Assembly: GCA_964442185.1 (NCBI GenBank)
Contig: CAYTWT010000176.1
Location: 1 to 64,000 of the forward strand
Reading direction: 5' to 3'
From: CADEEV01 sp964442185
GTDB taxonomy: Bacteria > Acidobacteriota > Vicinamibacteria > Fen-336
Length of the DNA stretch: 64,000 nt
The translations under genes were made by a program, and so were the position numbers. Shown here piece by piece: positions 26,899-35,970 of the stretch (positions are counted from its first letter, which is position 1; each line of letters starts with the position of its first letter). Under the pieces are notes generated by a model. That model had not been told where the DNA came from. It saw only the letters and a list, made by a program, of their open reading frames with translations, and made no database searches.

Positions 26899-28851
26899 AT
26901 GTCCACTGCGCCTTTCGGCTTCCTGCGCGTGGGCGCGGCCTGTCCGCGGCTGCGTGTGGCGGACCCCGAATGGAACGTCGGCGAGATTCTCGAACTGGTG
27001 GCGCAGGCGCGCACGAGGGGCGTGCAGGTGCTGGTCTTTCCGGAGCTGGCGCTTACCGGCTATTCGGCCGGGGATCTGTTCTTCAGCCTCACGACGCTGG
27101 TGGGCGGCGCCGAACGGGCGCTCGCGCGACTGATCCGCGAGACCGCGGCTTCGCCCATGGTCGTCGCCGTCGGGCTCCCGGTCGCGGTCGATTCGCAGCT
27201 CTTCAACGCCGCGGCCGTGATCCAGGCGGGGCGCCTGTGCGGTGTCGTGCCCAAGAGCTTCCTGCCCGGGTACAAGGAGTATTACGAGGAGCGCTGGTTC
27301 TCGTCGTCACGCGAAGCGCTGCGCAGCGAGGTGCGGCTCGCGGGGCAGCAGGCGCCCTTCGGGGCCGACTTGCTGTTCCCGGTCGACGGCGAGCCTGGCG
27401 TCGTGCTCGGCGTCGAGATCTGCGAGGACCTGTGGGTGCCGATGCCGCCCTCCGGCCCGCTGGCCGTGGCGGGTGCCACGGTCCTGCTCAACCCTTCGGC
27501 CTCGATTGATCTCGTCGGCAAGGCCGAGTATCGGCGCGAGCTGGTGCGCCAGCAGTCGGGTCGCACCATCTCGGCGTACGTGCTCGCCAACTGCGGCGTC
27601 CACGAGTCCACCACCGACGTCGTGTTCGGTGGCCACCTACTGGTTGCCGAAGACGGCGTGCTGCTGGGTGAGGGCGAGCGCTTCCGCCGCGACTCGCAGC
27701 TGCTCGTGAGCGACGTCGACACGGAGCGGCTGCTGGTGGAGCGCATGCGCAACACCTCCTTCGCCGACAACGCCCATGGTCTGCGCACGGCCTACCGCCG
27801 CGCCCGCCTGCTTCCGATTCCGCCGCCCGAGCCACACCAGCTCGAGCGCTTCGTGGATCCGCATCCTTTCGTACCGCAGGACCCGCAGACCCTGGACGCG
27901 CGTTGCCTCGAGGTCTTCCAGGTCCAGACGGCCGGCCTCGCGAAGCGCGTCGAGCACACAGGCTTGCCTCGGCTGCTTCTCGGCCTCTCCGGGGGGCTCG
28001 ACTCCACACTCGCGCTGCTCGTCGCGGTGCGCACCTTCGATCTCCTGTCACGCCCGCGTCAGGGCGTCTTGGCCGTGACCATGCCGGGCCCCGGAACCAC
28101 CGAGCGCACGCTCAGCAGCGCTCGCAAGCTGGCTGGCGCCCTCGGCGTCGAGTTGCGCGAGATCGACATCCGCGCGGCGTGTGTGCAGCACATCAAGGAC
28201 ATCGGCCTCGATCCGAAGGACCAGTCGAGCGCGACCTATCAGAATCTCCAGGCTCGCGAACGGACGCAGATCCTGATGGACCTGGCGAACAAGGAAGGCG
28301 GTCTCGTCGTCGGCACCGGAGATCTCTCGGAGCTGGCCCTCGGCTGGTGCACCTTCGCCGGCGATCAGATCGCCATGTACAACGTCAACGGCGGCGTGCC
28401 GAAGACGCTGGTGCGCCGGTTGCTCGAATGGGTGGCGGGTCACCGGACCTCGGGCGCCGAGCGCGCGCTGCTCGAGGAAGTGCTCGCGACCCCCGTGTCA
28501 CCCGAGCTCCTGCCCCCGGGCAGGGCCGGCGAAGTCGTGCAGAGGACCGAGGACCTGATCGGTCCCTACGAGCTTCACGACTTCTTCCTGTGGGCGCTGC
28601 TTCGGCTCGGGGCCGGGCCACGCAAGATCCTGTTTCTCGCAGCCCACGCATTTGCCGGGCGCTACGACGCGATGACGCTCACGCGCTGGCTGCGGCTGTT
28701 CCTGAATCGCTTCTTCGATCACCAGTTCAAGCGCTCGGTGCTGCCCGACGGGCCGAAGGTCGGCTCCGTGAGCCTCTCGCCCCGAGGCGACTGGCGCATG
28801 CCCAGCGACGCGGCAAAGGACGCCTGGCTGCGCGAGTTGGACGAGGCGTAG
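26899..28851 (+). CDS. nadE: Glutamine-dependent NAD+ synthetase
   Basis: 650 residues, the long two-domain form. The N-terminal nitrilase-type glutaminase has its Glu (FPELALTGYS), Lys (PKSFLPGYKEYYEERW) and Cys (GVEICEDLWVP). The C-terminal ATP-pyrophosphatase domain has the P-loop LSGGLDSTLAL (about residue 360) and GTGDLSELALGWCT. It makes NAD from deamido-NAD using glutamine as the nitrogen source, in the cytoplasm. It lies three bases before a PilZ gene that starts with TTG. Confidence 0.96.
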   Translation: MSTAPFGFLRVGAACPRLRVADPEWNVGEILELVAQARTRGVQVLVFPELALTGYSAGDLFFSLTTLVGGAERALARLIRETAASPMVVAVGLPVAVDSQLFNAAAVIQAGRLCGVVPKSFLPGYKEYYEERWFSSSREALRSEVRLAGQQAPFGADLLFPVDGEPGVVLGVEICEDLWVPMPPSGPLAVAGATVLLNPSASIDLVGKAEYRRELVRQQSGRTISAYVLANCGVHESTTDVVFGGHLLVAEDGVLLGEGERFRRDSQLLVSDVDTERLLVERMRNTSFADNAHGLRTAYRRARLLPIPPPEPHQLERFVDPHPFVPQDPQTLDARCLEVFQVQTAGLAKRVEHTGLPRLLLGLSGGLDSTLALLVAVRTFDLLSRPRQGVLAVTMPGPGTTERTLSSARKLAGALGVELREIDIRAACVQHIKDIGLDPKDQSSATYQNLQARERTQILMDLANKEGGLVVGTGDLSELALGWCTFAGDQIAMYNVNGGVPKTLVRRLLEWVAGHRTSGAERALLEEVLATPVSPELLPPGRAGEVVQRTEDLIGPYELHDFFLWALLRLGAGPRKILFLAAHAFAGRYDAMTLTRWLRLFLNRFFDHQFKRSVLPDGPKVGSVSLSPRGDWRMPSDAAKDAWLRELDEA

Positions 28852-28854
28852 CCC

Positions 28855-29370
28855 TTGCCCACGGTTTTGCTGTGCGGGCCGCAGTCGCTCGAAGCCGAAC
28901 TGCTGGGCTCCGCTGTGATGGCGCCGAACGTCGAGCGCTACTTCGCGGCCAGGCTCGAGGAGGCGCTCACCATGAGCGTCGCCGCGCGACCCGCGCTGGT
29001 GCTGATCGACGGCGAGCTGCCGCGGGCCGAGGAATTGATCAAGGCGTTGCGGAGGGACGCCTCGACGCGGCCCCAGCCGGTCTCCTTCGCGGTCGACGCG
29101 CTGCCCAGTGACGGCGGCGCGGCGGGGGTGCCCGCCATGGTCCTGAATCTGAGCGCGACCGGCATGCTCCTCGAGTCGAGCCTGTCGCTGGGTCCCGGCG
29201 AGGCTGTGGGTCTCGAGTTCTCGCCGCCTGGCGCCGTGGCTCCGGTCCACGTCCACGGCCGTGTGGTGCGTCTGGCGAGCTCCACGCAGTTCGGCATCGA
29301 GTTTCTGCGCTTCGAGGGCGAAGGCTGCTCGGCCCTGGCCCGCTTCGTCGAGATGCAGGCCAGTCTATAA
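28855..29370 (+). CDS. PilZ-domain protein with receiver-like N-terminus
   Basis: 171 residues from a TTG three bases after nadE. Residues 1-75 resemble a shortened response-regulator receiver (VLLCGPQ strand, LVLIDGELPRAEELIKALRR around the usual phosphoacceptor aspartate). The C-terminal 100 residues are a PilZ domain with NLSATGMLLES and GRVVRLASSTQFGIEF. The N-terminal arginine motif RxxxR that binds c-di-GMP is not in its usual place, so it may not bind the nucleotide. Context gives no fixed partner; a pilT gene lies 7 kb away. Confidence 0.75.
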   Translation: MPTVLLCGPQSLEAELLGSAVMAPNVERYFAARLEEALTMSVAARPALVLIDGELPRAEELIKALRRDASTRPQPVSFAVDALPSDGGAAGVPAMVLNLSATGMLLESSLSLGPGEAVGLEFSPPGAVAPVHVHGRVVRLASSTQFGIEFLRFEGEGCSALARFVEMQASL

Positions 29371-29371
29371 T
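29366..29371 (+). promoter_or_regulatory. -10 element of the glucan phosphorylase gene
   Basis: A perfect TATAAT overlaps the end of the PilZ gene, 82 bases before the glgP ATG. No strong -35 is visible. A nine-codon ATG frame (29382-29411) lies in the leader but lacks a ribosome site. Confidence 0.45.
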
Positions 29372-29453
29372 GCCCCCCGCGATGAGACGCTCGCCCCGCC
29401 CTCGGCCCTGAAGGCCCCCCGAACCGATCCGCGAGGATAGCTGGAAGGAGCCG

Positions 29454-31565
29454 ATGGAGATCAGGACGCTGCACGTTGCCGACATCGAGTTGCCGCCCGA
29501 GATGGAGCGTCTGCGGGAGCTGGCCTATGACCTGTGGTGGAGCTGGAATCCCCAGGCCACGCGCCTGTTCGCCTGGATCGATCCAGACCACTGGCGTCGC
29601 TATCACAATCCCATCCAGCTGCTCATCAACGTCGAGCCGCACCAGTGGCTCCGGCTGCTCGCGGACCCCGAGTTCCGCCGCACCTACGAGGCGGTGATCC
29701 AGGCGCTCGACCGTTACCGCGCGCGCCAGCGCTGGTGCCACGAGCATGCCGCCGCGATGGGCGGGCCGGTCGCCTATTTCTCGATGGAGTTCGGGATCCA
29801 CGAATCGCTCGGCGTGTACTCGGGCGGTCTCGGCGTCCTCGCGGGCGATCACTGCAAGGCCGCGAGCGATCTCGGCGTGCCGCTTCTGGGCGTGGGCCTG
29901 CTCTACCAGTCGGGCTACTTCCGGCAGACGGTCGATGCCGACGGCTTTCAACAGCACATCTATCCCGACTACGACTTCGCGCGCCTGCCGATCCTGCCCG
30001 TCGAGGCGGCGGGCGGCGGTCCGCTCACGGTGCCGATCGACCTTCCCGGGCGTGTCGTCCACGCGGCCGTGTGGAAGGCGCAGGTCGGCAACGTCCCGGT
30101 GCTGATGCTCGACACCGACATCCCGCTCAACGACCCGGCCGACCGGCCGATCACCGGCGTGCTGTATGTGCGCGGCCGCGAGATGCGGCTGTGCCAGGAG
30201 ATCGTGCTCGGCATCGGCGGCGTGCGCGCGGTGCGCGCCCTCGGCATCCACCCCGCCGTGTGGCACATGAACGAGGGCCACGTGGCGTTCCTGGGCCTGG
30301 AGCGCGCGCGGGAGAAGGTGCTCCGCGGCGACGGCCTCGGGGACGCGCTCGGAACGGTGGCCCGCAACTGTGTCTTCACGACCCACACGCCGGTGCCCGC
30401 GGGCAACGAGACGTTCGACCGCGAGCTGGTGCGCCGACACCTCGAGCCGTGGGTGCGCGACGTGGGCTGCACGCCCGACGAGGTGCTGGTGCTGGGCACC
30501 GAGAACGGCAGCTTCAACCTGACGGTGCTCGCGATCCGGCTGTCCTCGAGCACGAACGGCGTCAGCAAGCTGCACGGCGAGGTGTCCTCGGCCATGTGGC
30601 GACACCTGTGGCCCGGGAACCCCGAAAGCCCGGTCGGCGCCATCACGAACGGCGTTCACACCGAGAGCTGGATCGGCCCCGAGATGCGGGCCCTGTATGC
30701 TCGCCACGTCGACCCGGCCTGGGAAGACCATCTCTTGGAGCCCGAACTCTGGTCGCGCATCGAGGCCGCCCCGGACGCCGAGTTGTGGACCGCCCACCGC
30801 TCGCAGAAGGAACGCCTGATCCGCTACGTGCGCGAACGCGTGCGGATCCAGGGCGCGCGCCATGGCCTCGGGCCTGACGAGCTGCGCACGGTGGAGGGCC
30901 TGCTCGATCCCGACGCGCTCACGATCGGTTTCGCGCGGCGCTTCGCGACGTACAAGCGCGCCGTGCTCGTGCTCTCCGACATGGACCGGCTGCGCAAGCT
31001 GCTGACCGACGCCGAGCGCCCCGTGCAGTTCGTGTTCGCGGGCAAGGCCCACCCGGCCGACCGCGCGGGCCAGGACCTGATCCGTCGCCTGGTACTGCTC
31101 ACCCAGGGCGAGTTCCGCGGCCGCATCGTCTACCTCGAGGACTACGACATCGAGATGGGCCGGATGCTGGTGCAAGGCTGCGACGTCTGGCTCAACACGC
31201 CGCGCCGGCCGCAAGAGGCGAGCGGGACGTCTGGGCAGAAGGCCCCGGTCAACGGAGGCATCAACCTCTCGATCCCCGACGGCTGGTGGGCCGAGGGCTA
31301 CCGCGGCGGCAATGGCTGGTCGATCGGCGATGGGGCGCTCTCGGCCGACGGCGAGGCGCAGGACCGCGCCGACGGGGAAGCGCTCTACGCGTTGCTCGAA
31401 GGCGACGTGATCCCGCGTTTCTTCGAGCGCGGCGCGAACGGCCTGCCGGCGAAGTGGATCGCGACCATGAAGGCGTCCATCGCCTCGGTGGTGCCGGCCT
31501 TCAGCGCCCACCGGATGGTGCGGGACTATGTCGAAATGGTCTACCTGCCCGCGGCGCAGCGTTAG
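29454..31565 (+). CDS. glgP: Alpha-glucan phosphorylase (short GT35 form)
   Basis: 703 residues, the short form of glycogen/maltodextrin phosphorylase that releases glucose-1-phosphate with PLP. N-terminal landmarks of this subfamily are RLRELAYDLWWSWNP and YFSMEFGIHESLGVYSGGLG. Further on are WHMNEGHVAFL, TTHTPVPAGNETFD and the C-terminal RRPQEASGTSGQKAPVNGG block, where the PLP lysine lies in SGQK (usually SGMK). It degrades storage glucan in the cytoplasm. AAGGAG lies six bases before the ATG. No other glycogen gene is nearby. Confidence 0.93.
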   Translation: MEIRTLHVADIELPPEMERLRELAYDLWWSWNPQATRLFAWIDPDHWRRYHNPIQLLINVEPHQWLRLLADPEFRRTYEAVIQALDRYRARQRWCHEHAAAMGGPVAYFSMEFGIHESLGVYSGGLGVLAGDHCKAASDLGVPLLGVGLLYQSGYFRQTVDADGFQQHIYPDYDFARLPILPVEAAGGGPLTVPIDLPGRVVHAAVWKAQVGNVPVLMLDTDIPLNDPADRPITGVLYVRGREMRLCQEIVLGIGGVRAVRALGIHPAVWHMNEGHVAFLGLERAREKVLRGDGLGDALGTVARNCVFTTHTPVPAGNETFDRELVRRHLEPWVRDVGCTPDEVLVLGTENGSFNLTVLAIRLSSSTNGVSKLHGEVSSAMWRHLWPGNPESPVGAITNGVHTESWIGPEMRALYARHVDPAWEDHLLEPELWSRIEAAPDAELWTAHRSQKERLIRYVRERVRIQGARHGLGPDELRTVEGLLDPDALTIGFARRFATYKRAVLVLSDMDRLRKLLTDAERPVQFVFAGKAHPADRAGQDLIRRLVLLTQGEFRGRIVYLEDYDIEMGRMLVQGCDVWLNTPRRPQEASGTSGQKAPVNGGINLSIPDGWWAEGYRGGNGWSIGDGALSADGEAQDRADGEALYALLEGDVIPRFFERGANGLPAKWIATMKASIASVVPAFSAHRMVRDYVEMVYLPAAQR

Positions 31566-31712
31566 CAGCGCTCGCCGCAAGCGAGTCGATCGGCGCGCCC
31601 CGGCCGGTCGAGCCTCGGCCATCCCTGACGCCCGTTTGCTCGTAGCTATCCGCGGCTTCGAGGCGAAGGAAACGGTCCCAATCGACTGACAGCGGCTTCC
31701 AGGCCGAGTACC

Positions 31713-33599
31713 ATGTGCGCAATGCCTGCCCCGGAGGTTCCGGCGCCGGCCGGCGACTCGAGCTCCGGCCTGGCCGGCAGCGGGAGCCGCGCGGGAGCCC
31801 ACGCGGCCGCCGGCCCGGCGTTGCCCAAGCGCTTCGGACGCTACGAGGTCCATGGCCTGGTTGGCGAGGGCTCCATGGGCCGTGTGTACCGCGCCTTCGA
31901 CCCGCTCGCGCAACGCATCGTGGCCATCAAGACGCTGAAGACCGAGTACCGCACGAGCGCGGACGGCGAGGAATACACGAAGCGGTTTCGGCGCGAGGCG
32001 CAAGCGGCAGGCAATCTGGCTCATCCGGGGATCGTGACCGTGTTCGACGTGGGCGACGACTACTTCGTGATGGAGTACCTCGAGGGCCTTACGCTCCAGG
32101 CGGCGCTCCAGCACACGGGCCGGTACGAGGTCTCCGAGGCGCTGCGCATCCTCGAGCCCATCGCCGAGGGCCTCGATTACGCCCACGTCAAGGGTGTCAT
32201 CCATCGTGACATCAAGCCCGCCAACGTGATGCTGCTGCCCGACGGCCGTCCCAAGATCATGGACTTCGGGGTGGCCCACCTGACCTCTTCAGTGCTGACG
32301 CTCGAGGGCACCTTCCTGGGATCGCCCGCGTACATGGCCCCGGAGCAGATCGCAAGCGGACAAGCTTCGGCGCGGACGGACCTGTTCGCACTGGCCGTGC
32401 TGGCCTACGAGATGCTCGCCGGCAGGAAGCCGTTCGAGGCTGAGACGATTGCCACGATTCTCTTCCAGATCGTCAACCTCGAGCCGCCGCGACCCACGTC
32501 CCTACAGCCCTCCTTGCCTGCGCGCTACGACGATGTCTTCCACCGAGCGTTGGCCAAGGACCCCAGCGTGCGTTTCTCCAGCGCCACTGCTTTCGTCGCG
32601 TCGTTGGGCCGCCGCAGCCGGGACGCGGCCGTCGGCGGCGGGACCAGCGCGGTTCTCCCGGGTGGACTGGCACGTGGGCTGGTCGAGACCCAGGATCTGC
32701 GTGCGACCGCGGGCTCACGGCGGCGCTGGCCGGTGTGGCGGGAATCGCTTCGCGGCGCCGGATGGGCGCTGGCCCTCGTCATGCTGGTCGTAGCAGGCGG
32801 CAGCCTGGCGCTGAGGGATCGGCGCTCGGAGGTTGGCGCGGCCCTCGAGGTCGCCTCCGATCCCATTGGCGCGCTCGTGGCGGTCGACGGCGTTGAGCGA
32901 GGGCGCTCGCCGCTGACCCTCTCCGGGATGGCACTTGGGCCTCACACGGTCAGCCTCCACCTGGCAGGCTATTCCTCGGCTGAGCTGCGCGTAGACCTGC
33001 CGGCGGGGCGCAACCCCGTGCCGTTGCGCTTCGCGCTCACGCCGGTGGCCGGCGTACTCCAAGTACGCTCGGACCCCCCAGGGGCCACGGTAGAGGTGGA
33101 GGGCAGGCCCGCCGGCACGACGCCCCTCGACGAGCTGGCGCTGGCCGCGGGCGTGCACCGCATCGAGGTGAAGCACAAAGGGTACCGCGTCTGGTCCCAG
33201 AGCATCGAGGCACGGGCGGGTGAGGTGGTGCCGGTGATGGCCCGCCTGCAAGCGGCTGGCGGGAGGCCCACCGATCTGCACGCGCTCGGGTGGGTGCGCA
33301 CGGGAGACCTGGTGAGCGCGGGCCGTGGCGTGACCCAGCCGCGCCGGGTTTCGGGAGAGCCCGCCCCGTATCCGGAGCAGGCACTGAGGATGGGGCTCCA
33401 GGGTGTTGTGACCGTCGAGCTGACGATCAACCTGAGCGGCGAACCCGAGGACCTCAAGGTGGTCGAGTCGGCGGGCGAGATCCTGGACCGGGCGGTCGTG
33501 GCGGCCGTCCGTACCTGGCGCTACGCGCCCGCGGAAACGAACGGTGTCAAGGTCCGGATGCGGATCCAGGAGCGCCAGCGGTTCGAGGCCAGGCGCTAA
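31713..33599 (+). CDS. Ser/Thr kinase-TM-PEGA-PEGA-TonB_C fusion protein
   Basis: 628 residues. An active kinase domain (about 41-300) has LVGEGSMGRVYRA, VAIKTLK, HRDIKPANVM, MDFGVAHL and MAPEQ. One transmembrane helix follows (about 349-367). Outside the membrane are two PEGA repeats (about 379-450 and 450-525: ASDPIGALVAVDGVERGRSP and RSDPPGATVEVEGRPAGTTP). The tail is a TonB C-terminal-like domain (about 550-625) with PYPEQALRMGLQGVV and VVAAVRTWRYAPA. A periplasmic TonB-like end on a cytoplasmic kinase suggests sensing or pushing on an outer-membrane partner. The start at 31713 is tentative; ATG 31722 is possible. Confidence 0.9.
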   Translation: MCAMPAPEVPAPAGDSSSGLAGSGSRAGAHAAAGPALPKRFGRYEVHGLVGEGSMGRVYRAFDPLAQRIVAIKTLKTEYRTSADGEEYTKRFRREAQAAGNLAHPGIVTVFDVGDDYFVMEYLEGLTLQAALQHTGRYEVSEALRILEPIAEGLDYAHVKGVIHRDIKPANVMLLPDGRPKIMDFGVAHLTSSVLTLEGTFLGSPAYMAPEQIASGQASARTDLFALAVLAYEMLAGRKPFEAETIATILFQIVNLEPPRPTSLQPSLPARYDDVFHRALAKDPSVRFSSATAFVASLGRRSRDAAVGGGTSAVLPGGLARGLVETQDLRATAGSRRRWPVWRESLRGAGWALALVMLVVAGGSLALRDRRSEVGAALEVASDPIGALVAVDGVERGRSPLTLSGMALGPHTVSLHLAGYSSAELRVDLPAGRNPVPLRFALTPVAGVLQVRSDPPGATVEVEGRPAGTTPLDELALAAGVHRIEVKHKGYRVWSQSIEARAGEVVPVMARLQAAGGRPTDLHALGWVRTGDLVSAGRGVTQPRRVSGEPAPYPEQALRMGLQGVVTVELTINLSGEPEDLKVVESAGEILDRAVVAAVRTWRYAPAETNGVKVRMRIQERQRFEARR

Positions 33600-33663
33600 G
33601 GCAAGCCTGCCGGCAGGCGCTCGACGCTTTCTGGCGCCGCTGGAACCGTAACGGAGGATCGTC

Positions 33664-34293
33664 ATGCCTGACCAGGTTGCCGACCCGTTGTTGGACCGCA
33701 AAGCCAGGCTGCGCCGTGAGGCTTACGACGCGCGCAACGCTCAGCCCAACCAGGACGAGGTGTCCCGGACGATCCTCGAGACGTTGATGGCGCTGCCGGA
33801 GTACTCCGCCGCCAAGACGATCCTGTGGTATCTCGACGCCCGCTCCGAAGTGCGCACACGGCCTCAGCTCGGAGCGGCCCTGAACGGAGGCAAGCGCATC
33901 ATCGTGCCCTATTGCACCGTGGATGCGACGGGCGCCAACAAGCTCGGGCTCTGGCATCTCGGCGGTATGGACGAGCTGATCGTCGGCAAGTGGAAGATCC
34001 TGGAGCCGCCCAGGGAACGCTGGGGCGAGCCCGGCAAGGAAGTGGAGCCCCAGGACCTCGACCTCGTGATGGTGCCCGGAGTGGGCTTTTCCCGAGCTGG
34101 CGCGCGCATGGGCAACGGCCAGGGCTACTACGACCGGCTGCTCGCTCAGGCGCGCCCGGACGCGCCGCTGATCGCGCTGGCGTTCGAGTGCCAGCTCTTC
34201 CCGGAGCTGGTGGTGGGTCCCCACGACATCGACATGGACAAGGTGATCACCGAGCGGCGGGTCTACCCGGGACGCGGGCGGAGGCCGGGATGA
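33664..34293 (+). CDS. 5-formyltetrahydrofolate cyclo-ligase family protein
   Basis: 209 residues, normal for the family, which uses ATP to turn 5-formyl-THF into 5,10-methenyl-THF. The basic N-terminus (DRKARLRREAYDARNA) and the signature VMVPGVGFSRAGARMGNGQG with YYDRLL are present. GGAGG lies seven bases before the ATG. Its stop overlaps the ATG of a formylmethanofuran:H4MPT formyltransferase gene. That pairing raises the possibility that it acts on a methanopterin-type pterin, but folate remains the default. Confidence 0.9.
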   Translation: MPDQVADPLLDRKARLRREAYDARNAQPNQDEVSRTILETLMALPEYSAAKTILWYLDARSEVRTRPQLGAALNGGKRIIVPYCTVDATGANKLGLWHLGGMDELIVGKWKILEPPRERWGEPGKEVEPQDLDLVMVPGVGFSRAGARMGNGQGYYDRLLAQARPDAPLIALAFECQLFPELVVGPHDIDMDKVITERRVYPGRGRRPG

Positions 34294-35219
34294 GCCGCGC
34301 GGAGGTGGAGGACACCTATGCCGAGGCCTTCAAGAGCCTGTACGCGGAGTTGCTCATCACGGCACGGGATCGCACCTGGCTCGAACATGCGCTCCATGCC
34401 GCGACGGGTAACGCCTCTTCCACCATCCTGTGCGACTGCGAGGCGGGCCTCGACCGCTACGTCGGTCCTGACGGCGGCGCGTCGTTCGCCACGCCGGATG
34501 GCCGTCCGGGCGCCATCGTCCAGCTCCACGTGCCCCGCTTCCGAAAGGACAGAGTGGCAGCTCTGGAGCGCTCGCTGCTGGTGCGCATCAGCCAGAACGT
34601 GCTGACCTGTCCCACGGCCGCCTGCTTCAACCTCCTGGACAGCGATCCCTACTACAAGCTGGGCAGCAAGATCGCCTACTTCGGCGATGGCTATCAGTTC
34701 CGGGACGACCGCCATGGCCGCCGCGTGTGGGTGATCCCCATCCTGGGCGGGGAGTTCGTCGTGGACCGGCGCTTCGGCTATCGCGACGGCCTGATGGGCG
34801 GCAATCTCTGGTTCCTGGGCCGGGACGTCGATTCCGCCCTGACCGCCGCCGAGCGCGGCGTGGCGGCCATCGAAAAGATCCCGGGTGTCATCATGCCGTT
34901 TCCCGGCGGCGTGGCCGGCAGCGGGTCGAAGGCCGGGGGCCGGTACTCCTTCTCGGTGGCCAGCACCTACGAGAAATTCTGCCCGACGCTCCGGCAGAGA
35001 CTTGGAGAGAGCTCGGGGCTGCCCGCGGGCGTGGGTTCCGTGATGGAGATCATCATCAACGGCCGAGACCTCAAGTCCCTCATCGACGCCACCCAGGCCG
35101 CGATCGCGGCCTCCGTAGACACCCCGGGTCTCGTCCGGATCTCTGCCGGCAACTACGGCGGCCGCCTGGGCAAGAGCTTCGTGTTCCTGCACCCGGACAA
35201 GCAGCCCCCGATCAGCTAG
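34290..35219 (+). CDS. ftr: Formylmethanofuran:tetrahydromethanopterin formyltransferase
   Basis: 309 residues, matching the archaeal Ftr and bacterial FhcD proteins over the full length. Recognisable blocks are VEDTYAEAF, the DRYV region after CEAGLD, KIAYFGDGYQ, VIMPFPGGVAGSGSKAGGRY, EKFCPTLR and ISAGNYGGRLGKS. The enzyme moves a formyl group between methanofuran and H4MPT in the cytoplasm and is known in bacteria from the C1 pathway of methylotrophs and some other lineages. Here it stands alone: fhcA, fhcB, fhcC, mch, mtdB and fae are not in the window. The ATGA overlap couples it to the cyclo-ligase. Confidence 0.9.
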   Translation: MSRAEVEDTYAEAFKSLYAELLITARDRTWLEHALHAATGNASSTILCDCEAGLDRYVGPDGGASFATPDGRPGAIVQLHVPRFRKDRVAALERSLLVRISQNVLTCPTAACFNLLDSDPYYKLGSKIAYFGDGYQFRDDRHGRRVWVIPILGGEFVVDRRFGYRDGLMGGNLWFLGRDVDSALTAAERGVAAIEKIPGVIMPFPGGVAGSGSKAGGRYSFSVASTYEKFCPTLRQRLGESSGLPAGVGSVMEIIINGRDLKSLIDATQAAIAASVDTPGLVRISAGNYGGRLGKSFVFLHPDKQPPIS

Positions 35220-35236
35220 GGCTAAGCTATGGGCCA

Positions 35237-35965
35237 ATGGCGGTGCCTGCGCCCTGGGATTGTCCGGTGTGCCTGCGCCGGGTGCCGGCCAAAGTGGCCG
35301 AGTGCTACTGCGGCAGGAAGCGCTCCGACCCGGCGGGGACCGGCGCGGGCTCGGACCAGGGAGCGAAGGCGCTCGGCCTCGGTGTGGTCGCGCTCCTGCT
35401 CGGCGGCGCTGCCGCTTATTTTCTGCAGACGCCGGCCCTGGCGCCGTCCGCGCCGGGCGTCGCCACCGCGACACCGCGGCCCGTCGCCGGGACCTCCGCC
35501 TCGGCCCCCAGCGTCTCGACCCTGCCTACCGCGTGGAAGGCGCTCGCGATCGAAGCCACGCCGAGTCCTTCCACGCCCCCGACCGACGCGACCCAAACGG
35601 GCGCCGCGGCACCCACACCCACGCCGGCGGATTCCATCGACGCGCAGCGGGAGCAAGGTCTTTCGGCCTTCGAGGCGACGCTCGCGAGCCTGGCTGCGCG
35701 CGTCAGCGACTTTCGCGAGAAGCTGCGCCGCTACGACGACCAGTGCGCGAGCGCCAACACGCATGTCGTCGGCTGCGACTCGGCTCGCTCCGAGATCGCC
35801 TCAATCGCCCGCGAGGTCGCCTCCGGAGTCGAGGCCGCGGAGGAGCAGGCGCGGCGGTCGTGGCTGGATCCGGGCCAGAAGCGCGAGAGCCGCGAGCGCC
35901 ATGGTCTCGACGACGACGCGATTCGGGACTTGCTGAAGTCCGCCGCCGACGCGGCGAAGCGCTAG
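35237..35965 (+). CDS. Zinc-ribbon single-pass membrane protein of unknown function
   Basis: 242 residues. The first 30 residues contain a short four-cysteine ribbon (CPVC and CYCG). A transmembrane helix follows (about 52-71, GLGVVALLLGGAAAYFL), then a Pro/Thr/Ala-rich linker and a charged helical C-terminus with two cysteines (DQCASANTHVVGCDSARSE). TAAGCT at 35223-35228 may be a -10, giving a two-base leader. The topology suggests a cytoplasmic ribbon with a periplasmic helical domain. It is convergent with the gene that follows. No family assigned. Confidence 0.7.
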   Translation: MAVPAPWDCPVCLRRVPAKVAECYCGRKRSDPAGTGAGSDQGAKALGLGVVALLLGGAAAYFLQTPALAPSAPGVATATPRPVAGTSASAPSVSTLPTAWKALAIEATPSPSTPPTDATQTGAAAPTPTPADSIDAQREQGLSAFEATLASLAARVSDFREKLRRYDDQCASANTHVVGCDSARSEIASIAREVASGVEAAEEQARRSWLDPGQKRESRERHGLDDDAIRDLLKSAADAAKR

Positions 35966-35970
35966 AGCGG

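Noticed and set aside
29382..29411. Nine-codon ATG ORF in the glgP leader
   Set aside because: No ribosome site and no overlap with glgP; likely chance, unlike the rho leader ORF.
31566..31712. Inverted repeats after glgP as a terminator
   Set aside because: Short GC stems without a following T run; such stems are expected by chance at this base composition.
28938..32279. Minus-strand open frame of over 1100 codons across glgP and the kinase gene
   Set aside because: Antisense shadow of two well-supported genes, low-complexity translation.
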